Source: Vibrio tubiashii ATCC 19109
Lineage (GTDB): Bacteria; Pseudomonadota; Gammaproteobacteria; Enterobacterales; Vibrionaceae
Length of the DNA: 64,000 nt
NCBI RefSeq assembly: GCF_000772105.1
Contig: NZ_CP009354.1
Span: forward strand, 1,674,001-1,738,000
Reading direction: 5' to 3'
Part shown: positions 41,906 to 50,593 of the stretch, one piece after another
How the letters are laid out: each line of letters opens with the position of its first letter
How positions within the stretch are numbered: position 1 is the first letter of the stretch
Translations under genes and position numbers: made by a program
Notes under the pieces: generated by a model
Told to the model about the DNA's origin: nothing
Databases searched by the model: none
What the model saw: only the letters and a program-made list of their open reading frames with translations

Positions 41906-42772
41906 ATGTGGCAGGCCATTTCTAAGCAGCTTTCCGAAACCTTGATGTTTTCTTATGACATTGTAGAAAAAGAAAAAGTCCAAGGTGGTGATATTAGTGA
42001 TTGCTATATGGTTTCAGACGGTGAGCAACGCTACTTTGTAAAACTCAACAAGCGAGATTTTCTGCCTAAGTTTGATATAGAAGCGGAAAACATCCGTATA
42101 TTGCGCGAAAGTAACACCGTTTTTGTCCCTGAGTTAATCCTTACAGGCAAGTCCAAAGAACACTCTTTTATCATTCTCAACTATTTACCTACTAAGCCTC
42201 TTGATGACAGTAAGAACAGTTATGCGTTTGGCCAGCAATTAGCCCGCTTACATCAGTGGGGCGAGCAAAAAGAGTATGGTTTCGACCAAGACAACTATAT
42301 CGGTGCTACTCTCCAGCCTAACAAGTGGAACCGCAAGTGGTCTCGATTTTTCTCAGAACAACGAATCGGTTGGCAACTCCAACTGCTGAGAGAAAAAGGC
42401 ATCAATCTCGTCGATATCAACGAGTTTACCCAACTAGTCCATGATAGATTAGCTAACCACCAACCTAAGCCTTCATTGCTCCACGGCGACTTATGGCATG
42501 GCAATGCTGCAAATTCTGTATTTGGCCCTATTTGTTATGATCCAGCGTGTTATTGGGGCGATCGTGAGTGTGACATTGCAATGACCGAGTTATTCGAAGG
42601 GTTCCAACCGGAGTTTTATCAAGGTTATGAAAGTGTTGCTCCGTTAGACTTTAGCTACAGCGAACGAAAAGACATTTATAACCTTTATCATGTGCTCAAT
42701 CATTACAATCAATTTGGTGGTCACTATTTGGACCAATCAGAAAGACTGATAAAGCAAATACTTTCATACTAA
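41906..42772 (+). CDS. fructosamine kinase family protein
   Basis: 288 residues of the fructosamine-kinase/YniA branch of aminoglycoside-phosphotransferase-like kinases. Visible motifs: VQGGDISDCYMVSDGEQRYFVKLN (N-lobe with the Lys), AFGQQLARLHQWG, catalytic LLHGDLWHGN, metal-binding ICYDPACYWGDRECDIAMTELFEGF. It phosphorylates ketosamines formed by glycation in deglycation repair; bacterial members act on small sugar amines. An AGGA purine site lies 6 bases before the ATG. Confidence 0.9.
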   Translation: MWQAISKQLSETLMFSYDIVEKEKVQGGDISDCYMVSDGEQRYFVKLNKRDFLPKFDIEAENIRILRESNTVFVPELILTGKSKEHSFIILNYLPTKPLDDSKNSYAFGQQLARLHQWGEQKEYGFDQDNYIGATLQPNKWNRKWSRFFSEQRIGWQLQLLREKGINLVDINEFTQLVHDRLANHQPKPSLLHGDLWHGNAANSVFGPICYDPACYWGDRECDIAMTELFEGFQPEFYQGYESVAPLDFSYSERKDIYNLYHVLNHYNQFGGHYLDQSERLIKQILSY

Positions 42773-43018
42773 ATATAAATACTTCAATATTTACAATTGG
42801 TTACCACCTCTCAATTTATTCGTTGTCAAATATTTTCACTATCAATAGTGAAGTACGGGGCAACGAATTTTTGTTTTCCTTACCTAAATCATGTTTTGTA
42901 CTTAATTCAGGTCTAATAGAAACTTCTCCGCTTAAGATTAAAGTGTCTACAGGGGCTCTCCTTTCTAGTAAGGAGGCAGTTAGGCACTGGTTTTCGATGA
43001 GTTGTAAGGAAAGAAGTT

Positions 43019-43222
43019 ATGCGAAAATATACAGAGAAGATGGTTTCATGCCCTCACTGCGGACATTCAATTGGAATTACATTAGATGCTTCAAACGGTA
43101 GCCAAAATTTTTACGATGACTGCCCAGCATGTTGTCACGCGATTCACTTAAGTATGACGGTTGACGAGCAGATGGATAAAATCGAACTCCTCGTGGATGC
43201 AGATGACGAACAGATTTTTTAA
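43019..43222 (+). CDS. CPXCG-motif cysteine-rich protein
   Basis: 67 residues with two CxxC knuckles: VSCPHCGHSI and DDCPACCHAI, so it should bind one zinc. The remainder (LSMTVDEQMDKIELLVDADDEQIF) is acidic. This matches the small CPXCG-motif family, function unknown. AAGGA precedes the ATG. Confidence 0.82.
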   Translation: MRKYTEKMVSCPHCGHSIGITLDASNGSQNFYDDCPACCHAIHLSMTVDEQMDKIELLVDADDEQIF

Positions 43223-43248
43223 AAAAGCGCCGTAAGGCGCTTTTTTTA
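43221..43248 (+). terminator. rho-independent terminator
   Basis: AAAAAAGCGCC-GTAA-GGCGCTTTTTTT, directly after the CPXCG gene; with T-tracts on both strands it may also stop transcription of the convergent ribE gene. Confidence 0.92.
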
Positions 43249-43267
43249 AGTCAATGGAATAAAAGCA

Positions 43268-43876
43268 TTAAACCCTACTTGCTAATACTCGCTCTACAGT
43301 ATCAACAATTGCTTGAGTTTGAGGATCAAACTCAACATTAATCTTATCCCCAATTTTTCGTTGACCAAACAGTGTTCTTTCTAACGTTTCTGGAATTAGG
43401 TGGACCGAGAAACGGTTCTCTTCAACTTCACCAATGGTTAAAGAACATCCATCTAGCCCGATGTAGCCTTTGGCTAGCACATATTTGATCATTTCAGCTG
43501 GGATACTAAACCAAATAGTTCGGTTGTTAGGCGTATCAATAACGTCAACGACCTCTCCCATCAATGAGATATGACCAGACATAGAGTGCCCACCAATCTC
43601 ATCGCCAAATTTGGCAGCACGCTCAATATTCACTGAGGCCCCGACTTTGAGCTCGCCGAGATTGGTCAGTGCTAATGTAGCCTGCATAAGATCAAAGTCG
43701 AGCAAATCACCATTAATCTTGGTCACTGTAAGGCAACAGCCATTGTGAGCAACTGAAGCACCGATGGTTAATCCCTCACCCATTTCCTGCGATAGCTTAA
43801 CTGTGTGAGTCTGAAATTTTTCTTTTCTCTCTATGGCAATGACTTCCGCCATTCCCTGAACAATTCCTGTGAACAT
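43268..43876 (-). CDS. ribE: riboflavin synthase alpha subunit
   Basis: 202 residues in two lumazine-binding barrels. The N-terminus [12 protein letters not shown] is invariant in the family; each half has a LTV/LTI block, [19 protein letters not shown] and [23 protein letters not shown], and [18 protein letters not shown]. It dismutates two 6,7-dimethyl-8-ribityllumazine to riboflavin. Divergent from norM, as in other Vibrio. Confidence 0.96.
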   Translation of the reverse strand: MFTGIVQGMAEVIAIERKEKFQTHTVKLSQEMGEGLTIGASVAHNGCCLTVTKINGDLLDFDLMQATLALTNLGELKVGASVNIERAAKFGDEIGGHSMSGHISLMGEVVDVIDTPNNRTIWFSIPAEMIKYVLAKGYIGLDGCSLTIGEVEENRFSVHLIPETLERTLFGQRKIGDKINVEFDPQTQAIVDTVERVLASRV

Positions 43877-44028
43877 CAATCATTTCCGCGAGTTTTTGAT
43901 GGTGCTTAGTGTGACATTTCTTTATCATCACGCACAATCATTTTCTCTTTTGTTCTCACGTTTCAATCACAAGAGATAGTCATTCGAACAACTTGTCATT
44001 GTTATTATCTAGTTTTGGAGTTTCCCTT

Positions 44029-45399
44029 TTGCATCGCTATAAAACAGAAGCCAATACATTAATAAAATTAGCGACCCCTGTACTTATTGCTTCAGTAGCA
44101 CAAACAGGTATGGGCTTCGTCGATACGGTAATGGCCGGCGGCGTGAGTGCTACCGATATGGCCGCCGTTTCGATTGCTGCAAGCATTTGGCTACCTTCTA
44201 TCTTATTTGGAGTCGGGCTATTAATGGCGTTGGTGCCCGTTGTTGCCCAACTTAATGGTTCCGGTAGGCAACATAAAGTGCCATTTGAGATTCAACAAGG
44301 GATCGCAATGGCTTTGCTTATTTCGGTGCCTATTGGCGCGGTGTTACTGCAAACCAAATCCATTTTGGGATTAATGGACGTTGAGCCATTAATGGGGCAG
44401 AAAACCATCGGCTACATGCACGCCGTGATCTTCGCAGTACCCGCCTTTTTGCTATTTCAAGCTTTGCGCAGCTTAACCGATGGTATGTCTCTAACCAAAC
44501 CCGCGATGGTGATTGGGTTTATTGGTCTTTTGCTTAATATTCCCCTTAACTGGATCTTCGTATACGGTAAATTTGGTGCGCCTGCGTTAGGCGGTGTTGG
44601 CTGTGGTGTCGCAACCGCTATTGTTTATTGGGTAATGTTCGCGATGTTACTGTTTTATGTCATGACATCCGAACGTCTTGCTAAAGTAAAGGTATTTGAG
44701 CGATTCCATAAGCCAGACATTAAAGCTCTGATTCGTTTGTTTAAGCTTGGGTTCCCAGTCGCAGCCGCAATGTTTTTCGAAGTAACCCTATTTGCGGTTG
44801 TCGCTCTGCTTGTTGCACCACTGGGGCCATTAGTGGTTGCGGCGCATCAGGTAGCGATTAACTTTTCATCCTTGGTGTTCATGTTACCAATGAGTGTTGG
44901 CGCTGCCACTAGCATTCGTGTCGGGCACCGCCTTGGTGAAGCAAACGTAGAAGGCGCAACAATTGCTTCAAGAGTCGGTCTGCTAGTTGCAGTCGCATTG
45001 GCTCTAATCACCGCCCTACTAACTGTACTGTTTAGGGAGCAAGTCGCTCTACTATACACAGATAACAAAGCCGTCATTGAGTTAGCACTTCAGCTTCTTC
45101 TATTAGCAGCCGTTTATCAGGTGACGGATGCCGTGCAAGTTGTCGCGGCAGGCGCGCTGCGTGGATATAAAGACATGGCTGCGATATTCAATCGTACTTT
45201 CATTGCCTACTGGATTCTTGGCTTACCACTTGGCTATATCCTTGCGATGACAGATTGGATTGTTGAACCAATGGGCGCTCACGGATTCTGGATGGGCTTT
45301 ATAATTGGTCTCTCCGCAGCGGCAATTATGCTTGGTATTCGTTTACGCTGGATGCACAGGCTAAGTGATGAAGTTCAACTTGAGCTAGCGTCAAAATAA
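44029..45399 (+). CDS. norM: Na+-driven multidrug efflux pump NorM (MATE)
   Basis: 456 residues, the length of Vibrio parahaemolyticus NorM, with 12 membrane segments. The sequence LIKLATPVLIASVAQTGMGFVDTVMAGGVSATDMAAVSIAASIW and the internal FPVAAAMFFEVTLFAVVALLVAPLG are typical; Asp36-equivalent VDTVMAG is present, part of the Na+ site. I choose the TTG start of LHRYKTEANTLIKL because GGAG lies 8 bases upstream and the family starts with MHRYK. It exports cationic drugs and fluoroquinolones. Confidence 0.93.
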   Translation: MHRYKTEANTLIKLATPVLIASVAQTGMGFVDTVMAGGVSATDMAAVSIAASIWLPSILFGVGLLMALVPVVAQLNGSGRQHKVPFEIQQGIAMALLISVPIGAVLLQTKSILGLMDVEPLMGQKTIGYMHAVIFAVPAFLLFQALRSLTDGMSLTKPAMVIGFIGLLLNIPLNWIFVYGKFGAPALGGVGCGVATAIVYWVMFAMLLFYVMTSERLAKVKVFERFHKPDIKALIRLFKLGFPVAAAMFFEVTLFAVVALLVAPLGPLVVAAHQVAINFSSLVFMLPMSVGAATSIRVGHRLGEANVEGATIASRVGLLVAVALALITALLTVLFREQVALLYTDNKAVIELALQLLLLAAVYQVTDAVQVVAAGALRGYKDMAAIFNRTFIAYWILGLPLGYILAMTDWIVEPMGAHGFWMGFIIGLSAAAIMLGIRLRWMHRLSDEVQLELASK

Positions 45400-45405
45400 A
45401 ACAAG

Positions 45406-45431
45406 AAAAGGCCCACATAATGGGCCTTTGA
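45406..45431. terminator. bidirectional terminator
   Basis: AAAAGGCCCA-CATAA-TGGGCCTTTG between norM and the convergent ligase gene. Confidence 0.85.
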
Positions 45432-45460
45432 TTTATCTGATATTCGCTTTGTTGGCTTCA

Positions 45461-46312
45461 CTACTCTGGTCGCTCTCTCATGTATCTCGCAAATCTAGGC
45501 AAACCACTACTGGTGTAGCCGTTATAGCGGAAAGTGATTTTTGAACCAATCTCAGGTGGATTCATTCTCTGTACATCACTAAAGCCACTACCTATGTAGA
45601 ACTGCTCTCCTGATTCAAGCTGTACAAGTAAAGCCCCCATCTGTCCTTTATACTTGCCATTGCCAACTTTATAACCAATAACGAGCGCTTCCGCATCCTG
45701 ATGCTTTTTCAGTTTTAATAAATCGCTGCTGCGACCTGCTTGATATCGACTACATATCTTTCGTAGCATTAACCCTTCACCTTTTGAGCTATCGACAGAA
45801 TCCAGATAACTAAATAGCTCTTGCTCATCCAAAATCGGCGTGTGTTCGATGTAACGAATATGATCGCGTTCAAGTGAATTGACTAAATGCACTAGATTGA
45901 AGTAGCGCTTCTTATAGTCGCCAGCAGAGTGCGGGACATCAAACAGCATAAACTTAATTTTTTTCCAACTGGCATCGTTGGGAACCTTATCTAACACTGT
46001 TTGCTGAACTAAATGAAAATTCCCACGCCCCGCCCACAACTCTCCTTCTAGTGGGTAGTCTGGCAGCGCCTCTGTAAACCAGTGCGGTGCTGATATCGGA
46101 TTTCCATTTCGTGTAATCAGCTTATTACCATTCCAAATCGCACGAATCCCGTCTAGCTTTTCACTTTTCCAGTAATCTGATACATCTATGTTTGCCTCGT
46201 ATGAGGCGGCAAGCGTTACTGGCAAAAAATCCGCAGCGACGTCTCTTGCTTGTGCTGTTCCCATCATTGCAGACATTACACTTACAGCGACTAGCGACAG
46301 TCTGATGTTCAT
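45461..46312 (-). CDS. exported ATP-dependent DNA ligase
   Basis: 283 residues beginning with a signal peptide (MNIRLSLVAVSVMSAMMGTAQA). The nucleotidyltransferase domain holds the catalytic Lys in KSEKLDGIRAIWNG (motif I KxDGxR), EGELWAGRG (motif III region), EGLMLRK (motif IV), LLKLKKHQDAEALVIGY (motif V), and a small OB-fold end (GKYKGQMGALLVQLESGEQF). It is like the minimal ligases of Vibrio, Haemophilus and Neisseria that are predicted to act in the periplasm, where they may assist DNA uptake. That role is inference. Confidence 0.9.
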   Translation of the reverse strand: MNIRLSLVAVSVMSAMMGTAQARDVAADFLPVTLAASYEANIDVSDYWKSEKLDGIRAIWNGNKLITRNGNPISAPHWFTEALPDYPLEGELWAGRGNFHLVQQTVLDKVPNDASWKKIKFMLFDVPHSAGDYKKRYFNLVHLVNSLERDHIRYIEHTPILDEQELFSYLDSVDSSKGEGLMLRKICSRYQAGRSSDLLKLKKHQDAEALVIGYKVGNGKYKGQMGALLVQLESGEQFYIGSGFSDVQRMNPPEIGSKITFRYNGYTSSGLPRFARYMRERPE

Positions 46313-46482
46313 ATCATTTATCCATAATCAACAATGGATAAATATTTACCGATATGCAGCGTGACGAGCAAGAATGGTGACTAACCCGTTCGAGTGATCT
46401 CTAACTGTGAGTTAAATAATGGAACACGTTATTACATTGAAAAATGACTAACTTACCACTCATCTCACTTTCATACTTTTGC

Positions 46483-46519
46483 TTGTCATTTTGAGATTAT
46501 GAATTTCTCATTTTGAGAA
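46483..46519 (+). promoter_or_regulatory. SypG-binding elements (SBE) upstream of sypA
   Basis: TTCTCA-TTT-TGAGAAA at 46505 fits the known SBE consensus TTCTCA-N3-TGMDW in full, and TTGTCA-TTT-TGAGAT at 46483 fits with one change. They lie 60-85 bases upstream of the sigma-54 promoter, on the same face, spaced 22 bases. Confidence 0.8.
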
Positions 46520-46567
46520 AACAACACAACCAAGTCATAAGTGACTGATATTTAATGATTTAAAGTT

Positions 46568-46583
46568 TGGCACATTATCTGCT
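46568..46583 (+). promoter_or_regulatory. sigma-54 promoter of sypA
   Basis: TGGCACATTATCTGCT: the -24 GG and -12 GC are separated by 10 bases as required. The predicted start is about 20-25 bases before the sypA ATG. Confidence 0.8.
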
Positions 46584-46616
46584 CTATACATATCAACACA
46601 CTGAGGAGATAAGATT

Positions 46617-46937
46617 ATGGAACTTCGTAAAATTGAAACTAACGACACAATCGTAACTTGGGTAATTAACGGCAATCTAGATGCAGACGGTAGCCGACAT
46701 GCCCAGCCACACATCGACGAGATTCTTGCGGAGAACTCTTCTCGTGAAATTGAAATCGACTTCAGCCAAGTTCAATTTCTCGATTCGTCTGGCGTTGGCG
46801 CTATCGTTTACCTCTACAAACGTCTTGTCGAACGTCAACGCAATATGCGCATCGAAAACGTCTCTGGTCAACCATTAGAGATTATGAACTTGCTCAGAAT
46901 TAACCAAGCTATACCGGTTAACTCTCAAACTCACTAA
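46617..46937 (+). CDS. sypA: SypA, STAS-domain biofilm regulator
   Basis: 106 residues forming a single STAS domain: IVTWVINGNLDADGSR, EIEIDFSQVQFLDSSGVGAIVYLYKRL and MRIENVSGQPLEIMNLLRI. The D-S-S-G motif carries the Ser (S57/S58) that in Vibrio fischeri is phosphorylated and dephosphorylated by SypE to switch biofilm formation off and on. First gene of the syp operon, directly after the sigma-54 promoter. No SypE is encoded in the usual place here, so control of this Ser is an open question. Confidence 0.92.
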   Translation: MELRKIETNDTIVTWVINGNLDADGSRHAQPHIDEILAENSSREIEIDFSQVQFLDSSGVGAIVYLYKRLVERQRNMRIENVSGQPLEIMNLLRINQAIPVNSQTH

Positions 46938-46970
46938 TAAAAATAATAAACACTAACAAAGGACGTTGGC

Positions 46971-47810
46971 ATGAACTTCTCTATCAAACACATAGCCCTA
47001 GCTGTATCTATAGCATCCGTTGTTGGATGTTCTAGCTACCCAGAAGAAGGGCGTGGCGGAATGGGTGAAAACTACATTCAATCCAATTTCACCCCTGTTA
47101 TGCCGGATGAACCGCTTGGCCCTGAACACGGTCTGCGTTTCGACTGGCAACTGACAAAGCTTCATCTAGATTCGCTCATTCGAGAAGGGGCTCGTTGGTG
47201 TTTTCCAGCTGCTGTTGTACAAGCACTTGAGAAACAAAACCGAATTGCCCGAGAGCTGGAAGGCGGCCTTCTGTTAGATGCAGCCAATGATATTGTCATC
47301 CAGCGCAAACGACTTAACGAGCTTGAGCTGCAACTCGACTACGTTACCTCGCAAGCCAAATGTGTACCGCCAATGGATGAAAACGCATTCCAACAACGCT
47401 TGGCGATGATAGACAAATTGTACAACCTGCTTAATGTCGACAACCAATTCGCATTCAATTCAACGGAAGTGAATCCTAAGTACATGGGACACTTGGCACG
47501 CGCAGCGAACATTTTGAATGAAAATAATAGCCTCAATCTTAAAGTCACTGGTCATGCAGATTCTGTTGGCGATGTTCAGTACAACCAAAAACTGGCCATG
47601 GGTCGAGCTAAACAAGTGAAACGTTATCTGATTATCTTCGGATTAAACCCATCAAGAGTTGAGACTCAATCCGTGGGTGACACGCTTCCTCTTTATGATG
47701 GCGAGTCAGAAGGTGTACGCCTAACCAACCGCCGAGTAAGTATTGAAGTGGTTGATACACAAGAACAAGCTGAGCAGCGTTTGCAAGGAGGTTACAATGA
47801 AATGGACTAA
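46971..47810 (+). CDS. sypB: SypB, OmpA-like outer-membrane lipoprotein
   Basis: 279 residues with a lipoprotein signal ending in SIASVVGCSSYP. The C-terminal OmpA domain (about 165-265) has NLKVTGHADSVGDVQYNQKLAMGRAKQVKRYLI and VETQSVGDTLPLYDG...NRRVSIEVV, which binds peptidoglycan. It belongs to the polysaccharide export apparatus. It overlaps sypC by 14 bases. Confidence 0.9.
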   Translation: MNFSIKHIALAVSIASVVGCSSYPEEGRGGMGENYIQSNFTPVMPDEPLGPEHGLRFDWQLTKLHLDSLIREGARWCFPAAVVQALEKQNRIARELEGGLLLDAANDIVIQRKRLNELELQLDYVTSQAKCVPPMDENAFQQRLAMIDKLYNLLNVDNQFAFNSTEVNPKYMGHLARAANILNENNSLNLKVTGHADSVGDVQYNQKLAMGRAKQVKRYLIIFGLNPSRVETQSVGDTLPLYDGESEGVRLTNRRVSIEVVDTQEQAEQRLQGGYNEMD

Positions 47811-49890
47811 CTATATCGCCCTATTCCTACTGACCTCACTTTGCTCTTTTGCCCAAGCAAATGAAGAACGTGTGCAGATTGGCGACCTTATCCAAGTTAA
47901 CCTTCCTGGGGAGTCATCATTAAACAAAGGCTTCCAAGTTGATAAACGTGGCCGAATTACACTACCTGAAGTTGGCGCTCTGTACGTCGCAGGTTATAGC
48001 GAACCTCAGCTAGAGCAAGCGGTAAAGGATGCGCTAGAAAAAGTGTATCGTGATCTCTCCTCTGCTTCTGTTTACATCGCTGAGCAACAAATCCTTATCT
48101 CCGTGCAAGGCTATGTCAACTCGCCGGGCGAATACACTTTATCTAAAACCTCTGATATCCAAATGGCGATTCACGCCGCAGGTGGTCTTCGTGCCGGTGC
48201 CCAGTTAAACAACCTTTTCATTAAACGCGGCAAAGATAAGATCAAATTTAACTATAAAACCTTTCTAGACACGGGTGATGAGACCCTACTCCCTGAACTT
48301 GAGTCACTTGATACCATCTTTATCCCGGCGTCTCCGCTTGTGGGTAATATTGAGCAGGAGTTTGACGCTAACAAACTGGCTAATGCTGGTGACAGCGCTG
48401 ATGGTCGAACAGCGATTAAAGTGTTTGGTGAGGTTAACGCGCCGGGTTCATTCAGTTTCAAAGCAAACACGGATCTGGTTGATGTCATCATGCGTGCAGG
48501 TGGTGTAACTCGCTATGCATCTGTTGAACAAATCCGAGTCATTTCTGATAACACACCTAAGCTATTCAACCTTAAAACCTACCTTGATAGTGGTGATGTA
48601 TCGCTATTGCCAACCCTCACACCAGGCACAACGATCTTCGTTCCTAAACAAGAAGAAGAGATCAAAGCGGGCGCTAACGTTGTTTACATCATGGGTGAAG
48701 TAGCAAGCCCTGGTGCTTATGAAGGCAAAAAGAACGCATCGTTCATGGATATTCTCGCTAATGCAGGTGGCCCTACGCGTTATGCAGAATCTCGCCAAAT
48801 TCGCGTAATCAAAGCTGACGGGAAAGTGATCAAATTCGACTTAACTGCATTCACCGAAGGTTTAACTCGTAAAAGTCCACCAGCTATAGGCCCTGGTGAC
48901 GCGATTTTCGTCCCTGAAAAAACCGATATGAATGAGAAATCATGGCTGAAGATTGCACCTAGCCGCGCTGTAAGCGTTATCGGCGAAGTGGTTCGCCCAG
49001 GTCGTGTAGAATGGTCAGATGAAATGGATCTAATGGACCTTCTCTCTCATGTGGGTGGCCCTACACTACGCGCTGACACCTCAAAAATCGAGGTCGTAAC
49101 AGCGGGTAACAAGTTACATATCTTTAATCTGGACGAGTTCATTTTAAACGGTGCACCTAATAGCGAACTGCCAAACATATCTGCCGGTGCTATCGTTCGC
49201 GTGCACGATCTTCCACAAGATCCATCGGATAATAAGTCTCAATGGGTACGTCAGAGCTCAGATGCCTCTATCTATGTATTTGGTCAAGTGAATGCACCGG
49301 GTCGATACCGCTTTACCAAAGATATGCACTTCCTCGATATTTTGTCAGCCGCGGATGGCCCAACCAAAGACGCTGATATTCATAACATCCGTATTACCCA
49401 TCGCGATAAAACCTATTCAAAAGTGAGCAAACTTAACCTGTCACTTTACTTTGAAACAGGAGATGAAAGCCTGCTGCCAAATGTGACTATGGGTGACACT
49501 ATTTACATCCCTGAAAAAGACAAAATCTGGCTAGACCGCTCGAAGGAATCAACGGTGCGTGTACTAGGTGCAGTCAATAACCCAGGCCGATATGTCTTTG
49601 ACGATAACATGACAGTGCTGGATCTACTCGCGGAAGCTGGCGGTCCGTCAGAGCGTGCCTATCTAGAGAAGATCTCGATTGTGAACATGTCTTGTTGTCA
49701 GGGACAAGCGAGAACATTTGACCTGATTGATTTCAGTAAAACGGCAAACATTTACAAGCTTCCCGTGTTGCGTGCTGGCGATACCATCTACGTGCCAGAT
49801 CGCAACGAAAGCTTCCTTGAAAAAGCGCGTGTTGGTTTAGAAGACATTTTGCGCCTAACGACAACCATCGTTCTAATAGGAGCACTGTAA
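47797..49890 (+). CDS. sypC: SypC, polysaccharide export protein with six SLBB domains
   Basis: 697 residues from the ATG of MKWTNYIALFLLTSLCSFAQA, a signal peptide preceded by AGGAGG. The N-terminal Poly_export domain (IGDLIQVNLPGESSLNKGFQVDKRGRITLPEVGALYVAGYS) is followed by six SLBB repeats, each of the form V-x-G-x-V-x-x-P-G and a later A-G-G-x-x-x-x-A (for example VFGEVNAPGSFSF, IMGEVASPGAYEG, VIGEVVRPGRVEW, VFGQVNAPGRYRF, VLGAVNNPGRYVF). It resembles Wza and forms the outer-membrane channel. The longer frame upstream overlaps sypB coding and is not used. Confidence 0.93.
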   Translation: MKWTNYIALFLLTSLCSFAQANEERVQIGDLIQVNLPGESSLNKGFQVDKRGRITLPEVGALYVAGYSEPQLEQAVKDALEKVYRDLSSASVYIAEQQILISVQGYVNSPGEYTLSKTSDIQMAIHAAGGLRAGAQLNNLFIKRGKDKIKFNYKTFLDTGDETLLPELESLDTIFIPASPLVGNIEQEFDANKLANAGDSADGRTAIKVFGEVNAPGSFSFKANTDLVDVIMRAGGVTRYASVEQIRVISDNTPKLFNLKTYLDSGDVSLLPTLTPGTTIFVPKQEEEIKAGANVVYIMGEVASPGAYEGKKNASFMDILANAGGPTRYAESRQIRVIKADGKVIKFDLTAFTEGLTRKSPPAIGPGDAIFVPEKTDMNEKSWLKIAPSRAVSVIGEVVRPGRVEWSDEMDLMDLLSHVGGPTLRADTSKIEVVTAGNKLHIFNLDEFILNGAPNSELPNISAGAIVRVHDLPQDPSDNKSQWVRQSSDASIYVFGQVNAPGRYRFTKDMHFLDILSAADGPTKDADIHNIRITHRDKTYSKVSKLNLSLYFETGDESLLPNVTMGDTIYIPEKDKIWLDRSKESTVRVLGAVNNPGRYVFDDNMTVLDLLAEAGGPSERAYLEKISIVNMSCCQGQARTFDLIDFSKTANIYKLPVLRAGDTIYVPDRNESFLEKARVGLEDILRLTTTIVLIGAL

Positions 49891-50585
49891 TGATTATTCC
49901 AGCGACACATACAGAAATTGAGCAGATATACCTAACAGCAGAGATGAGCGAATGCCGTTCCCTTTGCATCACGGCATGCCAATCAGGTGACGGCGTCACA
50001 TCCGTAGTTGCAGCGCTTGCAGAAAGATACTTGCTTGCCGGTCACAGAACCTTAGTTGTCGATCTTAATACCTTTCATCCCGCTTTCGAGTGTATAGACA
50101 TTGCACCTAGCGATGATGACAACGTAGGCCTGCTAGTTGAACATGCCTCAACACATCAAATGTTTACCGGGTTAACGGTACCTAACAACCAATCTGCCCT
50201 TCTGGCTTACAAAGACCCTGCGCAGTTGCAAAATGCCGTCACTCAATGGCTAACGCAATATGACCGCGTGATTTGCGATACCTCTCCATTGCTGCATATC
50301 AACAGAGGTAATATTCCTGCACAAGTTGTCGCGAGTGCCTGTGACCAGACAGCTCTCGTAATCATGGGTGGGAAGACTTCTTCAGGCCAGCTAGAAAAAG
50401 CATTGCAACTTATAAATAACCCATCGATATCACTACTTGGCTCAGTGCTAAACCTAAAACAGCAAGCAACACTCGCACAAGAAATGGTTCGCGAATTGAA
50501 TCGACTTAAATTTATACCTAAGTCTTGGCGCGACAAGTGGGCAAGTAAAATCTTAACTAACGAGTTTCTGGCCCAGTCAGCATAG
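49890..50585 (+). CDS. sypD: SypD, CpsD/CapB-type P-loop protein with altered Walker A
   Basis: 231 residues in the order of tyrosine autokinases: RSLCITACQSGDGVTSVVAALAERYLLAGHRTLVVDLNTFHP, then YDRVICDTSPLL (Walker B region) and VIMGGKTSSGQL, GSVLNLK. The Walker A should be G-E-G-K-S/T, but here it is G-D-G-V-T-S, so the phosphate-binding Lys is missing. No Tyr cluster is seen at the C-terminus. It may have lost kinase activity and act as a structural partner of SypO. One-base ATG/TAA overlap with sypC. Confidence 0.85.
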   Translation: MIIPATHTEIEQIYLTAEMSECRSLCITACQSGDGVTSVVAALAERYLLAGHRTLVVDLNTFHPAFECIDIAPSDDDNVGLLVEHASTHQMFTGLTVPNNQSALLAYKDPAQLQNAVTQWLTQYDRVICDTSPLLHINRGNIPAQVVASACDQTALVIMGGKTSSGQLEKALQLINNPSISLLGSVLNLKQQATLAQEMVRELNRLKFIPKSWRDKWASKILTNEFLAQSA

Positions 50586-50593
50586 GAGTTTCT

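Larger units (their letters stand above)
46313..46616 (+). promoter_or_regulatory. sypA upstream regulatory region
   Basis: About 300 bases without a gene. It holds two SypG-type sites (46483-46497 and 46505-46519), a sigma-54 promoter (46568-46582), and the leader with the ribosome site GAGGAG 7 bases before sypA. The left part must carry the divergent ligase promoter, which I cannot pinpoint. Confidence 0.75.

Noticed and set aside
42823..43101. Plus-strand frame of 92 codons before the CPXCG gene
   Set aside because: No ribosome site, overlaps the well-supported CPXCG gene, and lacks a recognisable domain.
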